DNA of 64,000 nt, from the NCBI GenBank assembly GCA_000499405.2, contig HG738140.1, forward strand, positions 5,074,701 through 5,138,700, written 5' to 3'. Positions 49,106-64,000 of the stretch are shown piece by piece (the first letter of the stretch is position 1; each line of letters opens with the position of its first letter). The DNA comes from Onchocerca volvulus. Its lineage: Eukaryota; Nematoda; Chromadorea; Rhabditida; Onchocercidae. The position numbers were made by a program, and so were the translations under genes. The notes below the pieces were generated by a model, which was not told the DNA's origin, ran no database searches, and was given only the letters and a program-made list of their open reading frames with translations.

Positions 49106-49292
49106 TTTCAAAGAATAATAAAAAATTACAAAATGAAAAAAAAGAAAAAAAACAAAGAAAAGTCTTCATATCTCGAAAAAAACTAATACATCCGTTTACA
49201 GGTTAATGACATTTTTCATCAAACCGGTCCGCTCCATTCCCGCATTCAATAAACCGTATTGATTGTCCTTGCGATCTTGTTTATTTATATTG

Positions 49293-49293
<1 letters not shown>

Positions 49294-49366
<73 letters not shown>

Positions 49367-49380
49367 ATATGTATATGTAC
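49294..49380. repeat. GT dinucleotide microsatellite
   Basis: About thirty GT units followed by interrupted GTATGT/ATATGT. The poly-Val/Cys and poly-Thr/His frames across it are artefacts. Confidence 0.95.
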
Positions 49381-49639
49381 GTATAATTGTCATTTGCTGT
49401 CACTTCTAATTTTGCTATCTTTTTCCAACTTTGTAAAATAAAATTTTTAAATTGAATTTTGCTTTTTTTTTTCGAATAATTTTTTCAAAAAATAAGAGAA
49501 AAAAGATTCTGAATAAAGTTTTTTATATGAAACATATTTTTTTCATAAATTTCTCGTTATTTAATTTATTGATTTTATTCATTATATATATTTACATTTA
49601 TTGTTTTGGGCAAATATCTTTTTATTATATTATTTAACT

Positions 49640-50115
49640 AGCATATTTGTTTAATTAAAAAATATTCGGTGTCATTTAATTAATAATAGTATTTATTACG
49701 GAATCAAATCCTATACCTACAAAAAAAAAAATACTTCTATGAGTTCTCGTAAGTTTCTCGCTATTAATTGATTTTATACATACTAATTAAATTTAATTAA
49801 TATTAATATTTACAACGGAATCAAGTTTTATACCTATAAAACTATATTAAACTATATTTTATTGCTATTAATTGATTTTATATATTATATGTTTATACTT
49901 ACCTTCGAATTGAGTTTTTCAATAATTATTTAATTAGCATATTTACCTTTGGATAAGTATTCCAATAAACAATTATTTAATTAGCAATGAGCATTTTTTC
50001 GTACAGAATAAAGTTTATATCTACAAACATACTTCTTCCATAAATTTTCCGTTCTTAATTAATTTTGTTCAATTACAGATATTTATATTACTTCAATATA
50101 TCATTTAATTAATAA
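49640..50115. repeat. Degenerate ~130-bp repeats
   Basis: The words TTAATTAGCATATTT, GGAATCAAGTTTTATACCTA and GCTATTAATTGATTTTATA recur several times in the same order with drift. Confidence 0.5.
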
Positions 50116-53100
50116 TACATTTAACTATTTCACAACTAAATATTTCATATTCTTTATTTATAATTCTTTTTTTCGCGCTTATTTTTTGTGTTTTCTACAT
50201 TTGCGATTTTTTTTACGTTTGAAATATTTCTTTTTATTTTATATTTCCACAATTTTAAAATGTATTTGCACAAATGCGATTCGATGTATGATTGTTTTAT
50301 ATTTATATATTTTATTTATTTTAATCGTTTTTTAATTACATGTATCTGTGATACTAATTAAAGCTTATTAATAATATCCCTCGGAAAAACGAAGTGATAT
50401 TTTCCCGTTATTATTCATATGAAACATAACTTATTCGAAAAATATTTCATTTTTTTTCCTACCTTTAAATGTAAATTTTATTTAAAATGAAGGACATTTT
50501 GCGGCGATATTTTTTTGTTTTCTAAGTGATAATTTCTCTTTTTTTTTTTTTTTTTTCAATTTGATCGTTTTGTAAAATTATTTTTGCTAAACGAAACAAC
50601 TGTGACTATGAACTACTTTTCTTTTTTCCTTTTAAAAATCCATTCACTAATATGATTATTCATTGAAAAAAAAAAGGAAGAGAAATGACCGAACACCTGT
50701 CAGAATAAAATGATCGAATAATCCATTTATGATTTGGAGAGTTTTCATTAAATTTCAAATTTTCGAATTTAAAGTGTTTGCTTGATGAATTCTTATCAAT
50801 TGCTTTTTTTTGTTGTTGTTGTTTGAAGATACATAGTATTTTAGAATCTGGAAATCTGACACTTGAGAAGTTCTTTACTGATAAGATAGAATATGGTAAA
50901 TGAATTATTAAATATAATATTTATGTGATTTAAAATATGAGATTTATAAAATGACAAAATTGTGGACAAAAAAAAAAAAAGGAAAGAAAAATATCAATGG
51001 ATTGACTTTTTTGTAATAATTTACTTAAAAAGCAAATTCAGGATCAAATGATATAAGTTAAATAGCAATGAACAAAATATAATTTTATTCCAAGAAAATA
51101 AAAGCTCGATCAAGATTAATTTTAAATTAATTAATATCCAGTTGATTAATTTGAAAATTTTTGTAATTGATAATTGATGATGACTTTGTTAAATAAGTAG
51201 AAATTTTTTGCTCAACATTTCATCAAAAGTTCACTTGTTGAAAATTGTCCTTTTTTTTTGTCTTAAAAAAAAAAATGAAAAATTCATTTGACAAAAATTG
51301 ATTGAAATCATCTAACTGCTTCTCTTTGCTGCAAAGAAGTAAAATTGCAGTTTCCTTTTTTCGTTGTCTTATGTTCTAAAATAGGAAATTAAATTTCGAA
51401 ATTTGTTTCTTGGCATTTCAAATTTCTGAAATGATCTTGCGCTTTCTTACTCGGCAAATTAAGTTCTTTTTTTTTTTTTTACATTATCTGACATGATAAT
51501 AATTGTGACAATAATCGCGATAATAATTGATAATAATGATAATTTTAATTGATTAATATTTAACTTCCTCCCATTTAATTATTTTATTTTATTTGAGAAA
51601 ATTTTCTCACACAGCGAACGCTTTCAAATTAAAAAATATCTGTTTATATGGTATGCATACTTACATCTGTATACGTGAATAAAACGTGATAAAACGTGAA
51701 AAAATATTCATAAATCAAGCATTTTAAAAATCTAACTTTCATAGATGAATTTTATTTGAGACTAAATTTTAAATTTAAAATTATATATCAAGAATTATTT
51801 GCGACTAAATTTGCTGATCAAGTAAAATATGCACTTCAATTAATGGACTGACTTGATTAATAAATAGTTTAAAATGACCTTCGCAATGTGAAACTGAAAC
51901 GAAAACTTTTCAAAATCTTAAATTCTTTCCTTCGAACATTATAAAAAGTCTACGTAAATTGTATTGTAATTTATCAATTATAAATTATTTCAAATACTAT
52001 GTACTTTTATAATTAAATTATCAAAAAATTATTACCGTATTATAATTTAGTAATTTCCGATATAAGTCAAAACATATAGTGTTTGAGGTAATATTTATGA
52101 AAAGTGTATTAATTTTTTGAATTTTAATTATCATTTTGAATTATTTAATCATGTCGTTAAAAGTTTTTAAGTAGTCCTTTTTTCTTTTTTAATCATACAA
52201 TCGATTTCAATTTTCACATTTCAATTTCAGTTCCATACAATTTCAGATTTCAAACAATTTCTTTGATGAACTGCACAAATTATTTATTTCGCATGGAATT
52301 ATTTTTTACATTTGATTATTACTTGAAATAATATTATTTGCAAATTTCTACTTTTAATTACTATTTAAAGTTACATATTCTTGAATTTCCAATTTCAATT
52401 ATTACTTGAAAATATATTATTTTTGAATAGTTGACCAAGTTTACAGGGAAAAAGATGCGACACCATGGTAGGATTAATCTGATCAAAAACAAAGTTTTAA
52501 CAAAACTGGCTTTTTAAGTACCATTTATGTCATATGTCATCTGTTATTTATTTTTACTTTTTAATGGAACAATTAAATTCGACACATCAAATCATTGTTC
52601 TGAAAAAATGAAAAAATAAAAAAACAAAAAAGTAAAAAAACGGATGACGAAATTTTTCATTTTTCTTGAAATTTTAATTAAAATATTTATCATATTTTCC
52701 TTGATTTTAATATTATCAAAAATTAGATTTCTTACATTTTCTTTACTCTCATTTTTTCTTCTTTGCACGGAAAAATTTTACAACTCTTAAAACTCTAGCG
52801 AATTTTATCGTAATTGTTAGTTATTTTTGTTCTTCAATTTTGATTTACGAAAAATTTTGGTGAAACTTTCTACTTTTTTTCTATTTTTTTTTTTGAAATG
52901 TTTGAGCAATTTAGATGATTAGAAAAACAGAAAGTGGTAAAATAAATAAACTGGTTGTGTTGAATCATTTCGCACACATAAGAATTTAGAAGATATCAAT
53001 CATTTCAAGTTTTCTTTTTTCTTTTTGCTACCAATTTTTGCAAACAAATATATGTACTGAAAATTAAATGTAACAAAATAATTAAATTAAATTTTCGAAG

Positions 53101-53241
53101 AAATTTAAACTAATAAACAAGGAATTATTTGTGACATTAATTTTTCATTTAACGTTTTATATGAAAAATTCACTATTTTAAGCAATTAAATTTAAATTTT
53201 ATTCTAATTTATTTTAAAAAAATTTCTTTTTTCAGATTATT

Positions 53242-57519
<4,278 letters not shown>

Positions 57520-58241
57520 TGCTGTGACACAAATAAATTCTTTATAACTTTCGTAAAATTTTTGAAGATATGAAAAAAAAAAATTTTACGGCAAATCATT
57601 TGAATTTTATTTTTATTTTTTTTGATAGTTTCAAAATTTTCCATTCCTTTTGATTTCGTTTGATATTTTCAACGAATTGTATTTTTTTACAAATGTATAC
57701 TAAACGAATTATTATATTACTAATATTTGTTCTTGTTTTTGTATGTTTAAAATTCTAAAATCCATAATAAATCATTTTATTATAACTTTTTTTTAATGAA
57801 TTTTCTGAATTTCAACCGATGATATTTATTTTGCTGAATTGATTTCCCTTGTAAATTATTGACATTTGTAACTAAACAAAGCCTATTTTTTCTTTTCATA
57901 AACCCAAAAATAGAAATTCATAATTTTGAATCATTGAAAGTTTTCATTCTGAATTATCAATAAAAAATTATGAATTGTCTCAAACTTTTTTCGAAAATAT
58001 TTGCAACTGGTCATCTGTAAATTAAAAGAAAAAAAAGAAAGGAAATGACGATTTTTGAAAATTCGTTAGAAAAATATAATCTTTTACCTAAATTTTTTTT
58101 ATATTACATATTCATATGTATGTTTGGAAATACAAAACATTTCATTGTAATAATGCAGAATTGAAAAACTGATAAAAGTTGATTAAAACTATTCAAAAAA
58201 AACTTCGATAAGAACTACTTATTCCTTTTTCCAAGGCCGCA

Positions 58242-58272
<31 letters not shown>

Positions 58273-59340
58273 TCTACTGCCATTATTTTTCTCAATTCCG
58301 GTTTTCTTCTTTCTTTTTTTTATTTCAATTTTTTCAGTTATTAATTCTTGCCAGAAAATGTAATTAGTATTTTTTTTTTCTCAAACAAATCCATTTCTAG
58401 TATTTAACTTCGACTGGCCATATTATTATAATCTTATTTTATTAAGATCTTATTTACTTTTTCTTATTTTTATTTTGATAATCTTATTGTTATAACCAGT
58501 CCCGATTTCGAATAAAAAATCTCGAGATCGATAAATGATGATTTAATTTCACGTATCGAGAATAATTAATTGCAATTTTTTGAATTACTAATTTATTTGT
58601 TAATTTAATTACATTTCCATTTCGGGATGCTATTTATACTGATATTATCACGAACAAAACTTTTGCTAATGAATTATCATTTATTTATTATCACTTATTT
58701 CAAAATCAATTTATCATTAACAAAAAACCAAGTTTACCCATTCTTTTATTATTATTATTTTTTATTTGTTTTATCTTGTTTATTATTCTCATCTTCCTCA
58801 ACAAATTTTTAATGATTAGGATGATGATAAAATAATCTTCTTAATTTGGGAACTGGAAATAAATCATGAAAAATTTTATTCACATTAATATTTAATTCAA
58901 ATTATATTGTAATTTTAAACTAACAATCCTTATTCATATTTAAGTCTTTTAAATTTTTGAGTCGGATTGAATGAGTCCAATTAATATTTACTATTTCAGT
59001 GTTATCACTGAGATAACTTTATTATCTAATACTTTTAAAGTTTTTCTTGTTAACATTTTAGTAAAAATTTAATTCCCATCAATTTAATTCCCATCACTGA
59101 GACAATATAAAACATAAAAAATTTGCTCTTAGGTTAAAGATAAAAGTAATCAAAAGATTGCAAAAATGCTCGTTCAATGTTCGATTTACTTCTGATTCCT
59201 ATTGCAAAAAAATGATTCGTTCAGATTTGTATTTTTATTAAATTTGATTTCACTGCAATCAACTAGATCATACTGATAACAGTCTTGATGATAGGATGAA
59301 TTTCCAGGAACTACTATTGATCCAAGAAAATATTGCTGCG
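57520..59340. other. A/T-rich spacer, nothing recognised
   Basis: Pyrimidine-rich low-complexity sequence downstream of the membrane-protein gene. AATAAA words near 57531 and 57765 could serve its 3' end. No further gene seen. Confidence 0.45.
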
Positions 59341-59607
59341 TATTTCACGTCTGAAAGTAAGGGTACGTCTGAAAGCGTACGTGAATAATAGATTAATAAA
59401 ATTGTGAATCACGATTGATTGATTTTGTTAAGCATTTTTCAAAGATGGAAGAAAATTGATGCGTAATGATTTAGAGCATGCAAACATGCACTATTTGCAG
59501 GTGTTTGCTAGTGATTGCATTTAAAATTGAACAATTGCGTTTTACGAAAATTCCACAATACATAACAATTAAATTGATAAATTTGCTATAAAAGGAATGA
59601 AATACGT

Positions 59608-59642
59608 ATCGCAACGTACGCTGCAGTAGCGTACGTTGCGAT
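59608..59642. other. Perfect 15-bp hairpin, GC-richer than its surroundings
   Basis: ATCGCAACGTACGCT (59608-59622), loop GCAGT, then its exact reverse complement AGCGTACGTTGCGAT (59628-59642). It could be a structured RNA, a terminator-like or protein-binding cruciform, or the end of a mobile element. About 250 bp upstream, a related ACGTCTGAAAG duplication lies between TTCACGT and ACGTGAA. Confidence 0.85.
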
Positions 59643-59769
59643 GAGGCGGTTATTAGCGATTAACCAACTTGAAATTAATTGCTGTTTTTTTTCTTTTGTT
59701 TTTTGAAGATTTAAATAGAAATAACAAAAACATTAGTTGGAATAGTGTATTTATTTCAGTTATACATAA

Positions 59770-59968
59770 GAAATTCCAAGTTGGATAATTTCAACAAAGG
59801 AATTTCAAGTTGGTTAATTTCAACAAAGAAATTTCAAGTTGGTTAATTTTAACAAAGAAATTTCAGGTTGGTTAATTCCAACAAAGAAATTTCAAGTTGG
59901 TTAATTCCAACAAAGAAGTTTCAAGCTGGTTAATTCCAACAAAGAAATTTCAAGTTGCTTAATTTCAA
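59770..59968. repeat. 29-bp minisatellite, about 7 units
   Basis: The unit TTTCAAGTTGGTTAATTYCA followed by ACAAAGAAA is repeated about seven times with few changes, so this array is younger than the degenerate ones elsewhere in the window. Confidence 0.9.
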
Positions 59969-60823
59969 CTTCAAGAAAGCGATATATATTCATATGAAAA
60001 GTCTATATTTTTTAAAGTTTGAATTTGTTTTTTATTTTGAATCAAAAATTTATTTTTATCAGAAAAAGTCGCAATAAGTTTAATTTAAGTTTTTTGAAAT
60101 TTCAATTTTTTTTAGTTTAAATTTCCAGCAATACTAATCTCGAATTGCATGAATTTTATTCCATCTGGTAATTTCTTGAATATTTCAATTATCATATCAT
60201 TGATAATAGCATTCTTGAGGAATAATAAATTGGTAAGTATCAGAAAAATCAATCGTAGGTTTAATTCAGCATTTTTCCTTTCCAAATTATTTTTTTTTTT
60301 CTTGGATACAAAATTTTATTACCTTAATTTAATATTCGAAAGAGTTCATAATAAAATTTTCAAATTTTAATTTTTATTTGAAGTTAATTTTAACCAAATT
60401 ATTGAAAGCAAATTCCTCCAAAACGAACTCTCAAATCATACCCAAGTTAAATTAAAGTTGAATATTTTTCGGTTTCGTTAAATTGTGATGTTTTGAAAAA
60501 GAAAATCGAACAAAAAGAGTTAACTTAAATACTTAACCATTCTGATTATTTTTATATTTCACGCTTATTCTTCATTGACTGAAATTTTTGTTAGTCGATT
60601 TTAAAAGTAATTAACATCAAATATAATTAATATTTTGAAAGTAATTAACATTATTTGTATTTCGAGTGCTGAGTGATTTTCAATTTTAAATTATATAAGA
60701 AATTAATCACTTAAACTAATGACATTTTGGTCGAAATAAATTTAGTTCATTTCGATTTATATACAACTTTATAATGTTGCCAAATTTGACACAAATTTAC
60801 AATTGAATGCATAAAAATAAAGA

Positions 60824-62329
60824 TTAATTAGGATTTTTAGGAAAAACTTTCGTATGTTGTCCGTAGGCAATTAATAAATTATCTTTTTTTCGACGAACTT
60901 CGGCACGAGTATAAGCCAATTTGTTGTTACTGTAGCAAACTTTACCAGTTACAATAACCGTATCACCAAGTTTGGCACAATTCGGATATCTGTAATTAAT
61001 ATACATTTATTAATTAAGCATAATTAATAAAAGTTTTAAATATTTACAATGATTATATTGTAAATGAACTAATTATTCATATTTCTGTTACCTATTTTTT
61101 TTCTTTTGGAAAAGAATGAAAAATAACAAAGTTATATGTTTGAAATCATAAATGATACGATCAATTTTTTTTTTTTCAAATTTTAATTTAACAATTTAAA
61201 TTTCAAAATTTAATAAGTTTAGGTATTATTTTTTGAAAATTAATTAATATCAATTGTATTTTGAGTAATAAATGATTTTCGTATTTAAATTAAATAAGAA
61301 ATTAATTAATTAAACTAACGAGATAAATAGATCGATCGAAACATTAGTTTTATACGCACTTATTGCAACTGATGTGACCATATCGATAAGTGACGCTATG
61401 CAACCTTCATGTAAATGTTCGGATGAATTCACGTGTTCGTTTGTTACGTCAAATTCAATTTCTACAGTACCCTTTGTTGCCGATATCACGCGACACTAAA
61501 TTATAGATGAAAAAGCATTGTACCTTTTACGTTTTACGTCATTTTACGTCATTGTTTACTTTTTTTATTTACTTACTTTAAGTCAGTATTTACTTATTTA
61601 CATCATTATTTACTTGTTTGCTTACTTAATTTATATCATTATTTATCTATTTACTTATTTAATTTACATCATTATTCACTTGTTTACTTGCTTAATTTAC
61701 TACGTTATTCAATTATTTCCACCGTTATTTATTGTTTACTTATTTAACGTCATATTCACCTGTTTACTCACTTAATTTACATTAATATTATTAATTAACG
61801 TCATTATTTATCTATTCACCTTCTCAATTTACATCATTAATCATTTATTCACATCATTATTTACTTGTTTACTTATTTTCAATATGATTGATTGATAGCA
61901 ACGATTTTTAATACATATATTGTATCTGTGATCGATTGAAATGATCAATGTGGAAAAAATTAATTCAGAATAACTTTATTCAAAAAATCATAAAATTTGA
62001 CGTAAGAAATTTTATTTTGAACTAAATGTTACAGTTTTGAACTTGAAATTCAAAAAAGTCAAAAAAAAAAATGAAATTCTGTTTTTTGACTTTTCTGAAA
62101 ATAGAAAAAAATATAAATGATAATTCGTTGTCATTGACAAAAAAATAAATAAATAAATAAATAATCCGAATAGTTTCGTTCAAAACAATTTTTTGTTTTT
62201 TGAGCAAAGTTTAGTATTTCTTAACGAAATAATTAATTATGTTATGTGACTTACAGACTGAACGAACCCAGAAAATTTATCCAATGATTTGAGAACTTTT
62301 ACCACCGATTGAAAATATCTGTTAGCCAT
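60824..62329 (-). CDS. Acyl-CoA thioesterase, hotdog fold, ACOT13/THEM2-like (138 aa)
   Basis: Minus-strand exons: 62255-62329 (ATG), 61320-61495, 60824-60989 (TAA), joined in phases 0 and 2 with GTAAGT and GTTAGT donors. The 138-aa length fits the ACOT13 family (about 140). The protein starts MANRYFQSVVKVLKSLDKFS. The hotdog core contains EHVN (N48), LHEG (H54), ASLID (D63), VSIDLFISY (S78) and PNCAKLGDTVIVTGKV, ending with AYGQHTK. These positions match the catalytic Asn, His, Asp and Ser of the human enzyme (family knowledge). It would hydrolyse long-chain acyl-CoA to fatty acid and CoA, in mitochondria or cytosol. Odd point: the usual HGG reads HEG, a Gly-to-Glu change near the oxyanion site. 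No neighbour is functionally linked. Confidence 0.92.
61540..61875. repeat. TTTACTTATTTACATCATT-type repeats in thioesterase intron 1
   Basis: Degenerate units of TTATTTACTTGTTTACTTAC and AATTTACATCATTATT fill the first half of intron 1. The plus-strand open frame at 61518-61775 is repeat-derived. Confidence 0.7.
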
Positions 62330-63374
62330 TTCGATAATTTTAATGAAATCTAAAGGTAAGAAGTTATGAAAAATCGGAATTTTGATCAAAGAAAACAGTC
62401 AAGATAGCCGAATAGAAATGTTTTGATAAATGATAAGGCAACCAACAAACACAAGAGTGCATTTTAAAATTATTCTTTATTTCATCATAATTTCTAATAC
62501 AATGATAATTTCATTTGTCCAATAAAATTTAATTTATTCTCATTTCAAAAATTTTATGATAAGAAATCAAAATGAATCGATCAGTATATTAAAGATTAAT
62601 TTATGCTTATTACAAAGATTTTTCGGCATCAAGTTTTTAATTACTACGATTTAAGAATAAAAGTATCATTGTTCTCTTAAAATTTCAATATAATCACTAC
62701 AACTTAAATCGAAAAAAGTTTTAAAATAGTATTAATATACTGATTTCAATGAATTATTTATCAGCAATAATCAAATTATTAGGAAAAAAAAATGATTCCA
62801 GAAGCTTTACTTTGTAATCAAAGTAGTAGGAGAATAGAAGAAATTTAATTTTTGGCAGAAAAAAAAATTCAAATGTTGAAATTAAATTTTTCAACAACAA
62901 AAAAAAACGAATCTTAGAAATGTAATAATATTTCCCAATTTCTTCTAAATTAAAAATATTACAACAAAATATCTGTTTAGTGATTAATTACATAATGATT
63001 TATGCTTTTTGTTTACACTTAGATATTAAATAATTCGTATACGTATTAAAAATATCAACTTGATATTGGTTAATTATAAACTAGAAGATATGAGATATTA
63101 TGGAGTAAACTGGAATAAATTATAAATATTATAAATTGGAAAATATTATAAAACTGGAAAATCAACATTAATTTCATTAAAATGTGAAAAACAATCAAGG
63201 TTGCTTTAAAAAAGTCAATTTCAGTGTTTCTTCAAATAACATGAATAATTAAATAATTAAAGAGAATTAATTCATCCCAATTATACAATTACTGTTTTCA
63301 ACATATAATAACATTTAGAAATTATGAAATAAGTGCAAAAAATTTCAAATAAAAATTACAATAACAAAGTTCAT
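62330..63374. other. Spacer between two minus-strand genes
   Basis: A/T-rich with no coding segment recognised. The part just above 62329 should contain the thioesterase promoter, but I see no clear motif. Confidence 0.4.
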
Positions 63375-63506
63375 TCATGTGAAAACTGCTTTATTCGCAA
63401 GAAATTGTTGTCGACGCTCCTTTTTCGCCGCTTGCTGTAATTTCTTTTCTTCTTGTTCAGCTCGAATTTCCTCCTCAAACTTGCTCAATTTTGTCTGTTC
63501 TTCGAT
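63375..63506 (-). CDS. Last exon of an unidentified coiled-coil protein (43 aa seen)
   Basis: A minus-strand frame from about 63506 to TGA at 63377-63375 encodes a highly charged, helix-forming tail: IEEQTKLSKFEEEIRAEQEE, then KKLQQAAKKERRQQFLANKA, then VFT. The segment is much GC-richer than its surroundings and has strongly biased codon composition, so I believe it is coding. The acceptor is weak (TTGGAG just upstream). In-frame TAA lies 18 bases above, so earlier exons must lie further right, probably beyond the window. Too little is present to name a family. Confidence 0.6.
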   Translation of the reverse strand: MEEQTKLSKFEEEIRAEQEEKKLQQAAKKERRQQFLANKAVFT

Positions 63507-63594
63507 CTCCAACAAATGACATTAAATTTTCAAATAAAGTACGAAAGTATTTAAAAAAAAAAAAATATTATGTACTGAACAAATTACTTTCACT

Positions 63595-63765
63595 TCATGC
63601 AATATACTTATTTGAGTATGATAAGTATGATATATTATAAATCTTATAATATACCACAATTGTAAATGGTACAGTATCATAACTTTAGAAAGTACGGTAT
63701 ATGTTAAATAGTACAGTAAAGTACAGTATTTCGTAACTGTAAGCAATACGGTATATGTGTTAAAA
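63595..63765. repeat. Short TACAGTA/TACGGTATATG repeats
   Basis: GTACAGTAT, AGTACGGTATATGT, AGTACAGTAAAGTACAGTA and ATACGGTATATGTG follow one another. Not coding. Confidence 0.55.
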
Positions 63766-64000
63766 AATGGGAAAGAGATTTTTTTTTTGGTTTTTTTTGT
63801 TTTTATATAAAAAATTATATAATTAATTAGGAATAAATTGCTGTTTCAAGTGAAATATATCTAGTCTTCATAGATCAATTTCATCATTTCTTTTCAGTCT
63901 CTGGTTTGAAAAGAGGAGGAAAATGAAAACTGTCTAAAATTTCTGAATTTTTTTCCAAATTTTTTGAAAATTTTAAAATTTGTTATTAAATTCTTTAGAA

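Larger units (their letters stand above)
47136..53235. other. Repeat-rich intergenic spacer
   Basis: No coding exon recognised. It holds the tandem repeats and GT microsatellite listed separately and many homopolymer runs. The last bases (TTTCTTTTTTCAG, 53223-53235) form an acceptor just before the next gene's ATG, so part of it may be a 5' intron or the site of leader trans-splicing. Confidence 0.5.

Noticed and set aside
49196..49441. Open frames across the GT repeat
   Set aside because: Poly-Thr/His and poly-Val/Cys are simple translations of the dinucleotide repeat.
60149..60370. 73-codon plus-strand frame
   Set aside because: Phe/Ile/Asn/Lys-rich sequence typical of chance openings in this base composition; no splice or family support.
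61518..61775. 85-codon plus-strand frame
   Set aside because: It is built from TTTACTTATT repeats inside intron 1 of the thioesterase gene on the other strand.

Overview
The window reads as nuclear DNA of an A+T-rich invertebrate, most likely a nematode. I infer this from short exons with TTTCAG-type acceptors, long low-complexity introns and spacers, a TTBK/CK1-like kinase of the kind nematodes have in large numbers, and Helitron plus BEL/Pao debris. I cannot name the species. There is no bacterial-style gene packing, and long stretches hold only A/T-rich sequence and decayed tandem repeats.

Layout. Positions 1-22,600 are almost a gene desert: tandem repeat fields, microsatellites and a few weak small-ORF candidates (15,739-15,840; 20,975-21,172). 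An eight-exon TTBK/CK1-like kinase gene lies at 22,656-25,703 (+). From about 26,370 to 47,135 there is a complex mobile-element and duplication region. It holds a decayed Helitron helicase (27,120-28,930), a broken gene fragment (29,080-30,085), and two arms of a very similar inverted repeat (about 30,168-34,787 and 42,291-47,135). A 7.5-kb spacer between the arms contains Helitron pieces, an older third copy of the arm unit and a truncated BEL/Pao pol. Each arm unit carries one member of an unrecognised family of small, secreted-looking proteins with six conserved cysteines: left arm (-), spacer (+), right arm (+), plus a fourth 3' fragment. The left-arm copy appears frame-shifted in exon 3 and has lost both downstream 3' exons through two separate deletions.

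From 47,136 to 53,240 there is another repeat-rich spacer. A complete eight-exon gene for a four-pass membrane protein of unknown function follows (53,242-57,519, +), with a long ATT microsatellite in its last intron. A GC-richer perfect hairpin and a 29-bp minisatellite lie at 59,608-59,965. A complete three-exon acyl-CoA thioesterase gene of the ACOT13/THEM2 type is on the minus strand (60,824-62,329), and the final coiled-coil exon of another minus-strand gene sits at 63,375-63,506.

The three ordinary genes (kinase, membrane protein, thioesterase) show no obvious functional link. The main novelty is the secreted-protein family, which sits inside transposon debris, is arranged as an inverted repeat with a third internal copy, differs strongly between paralogs in its coding exons, and has copy-specific changes at its 3' end.
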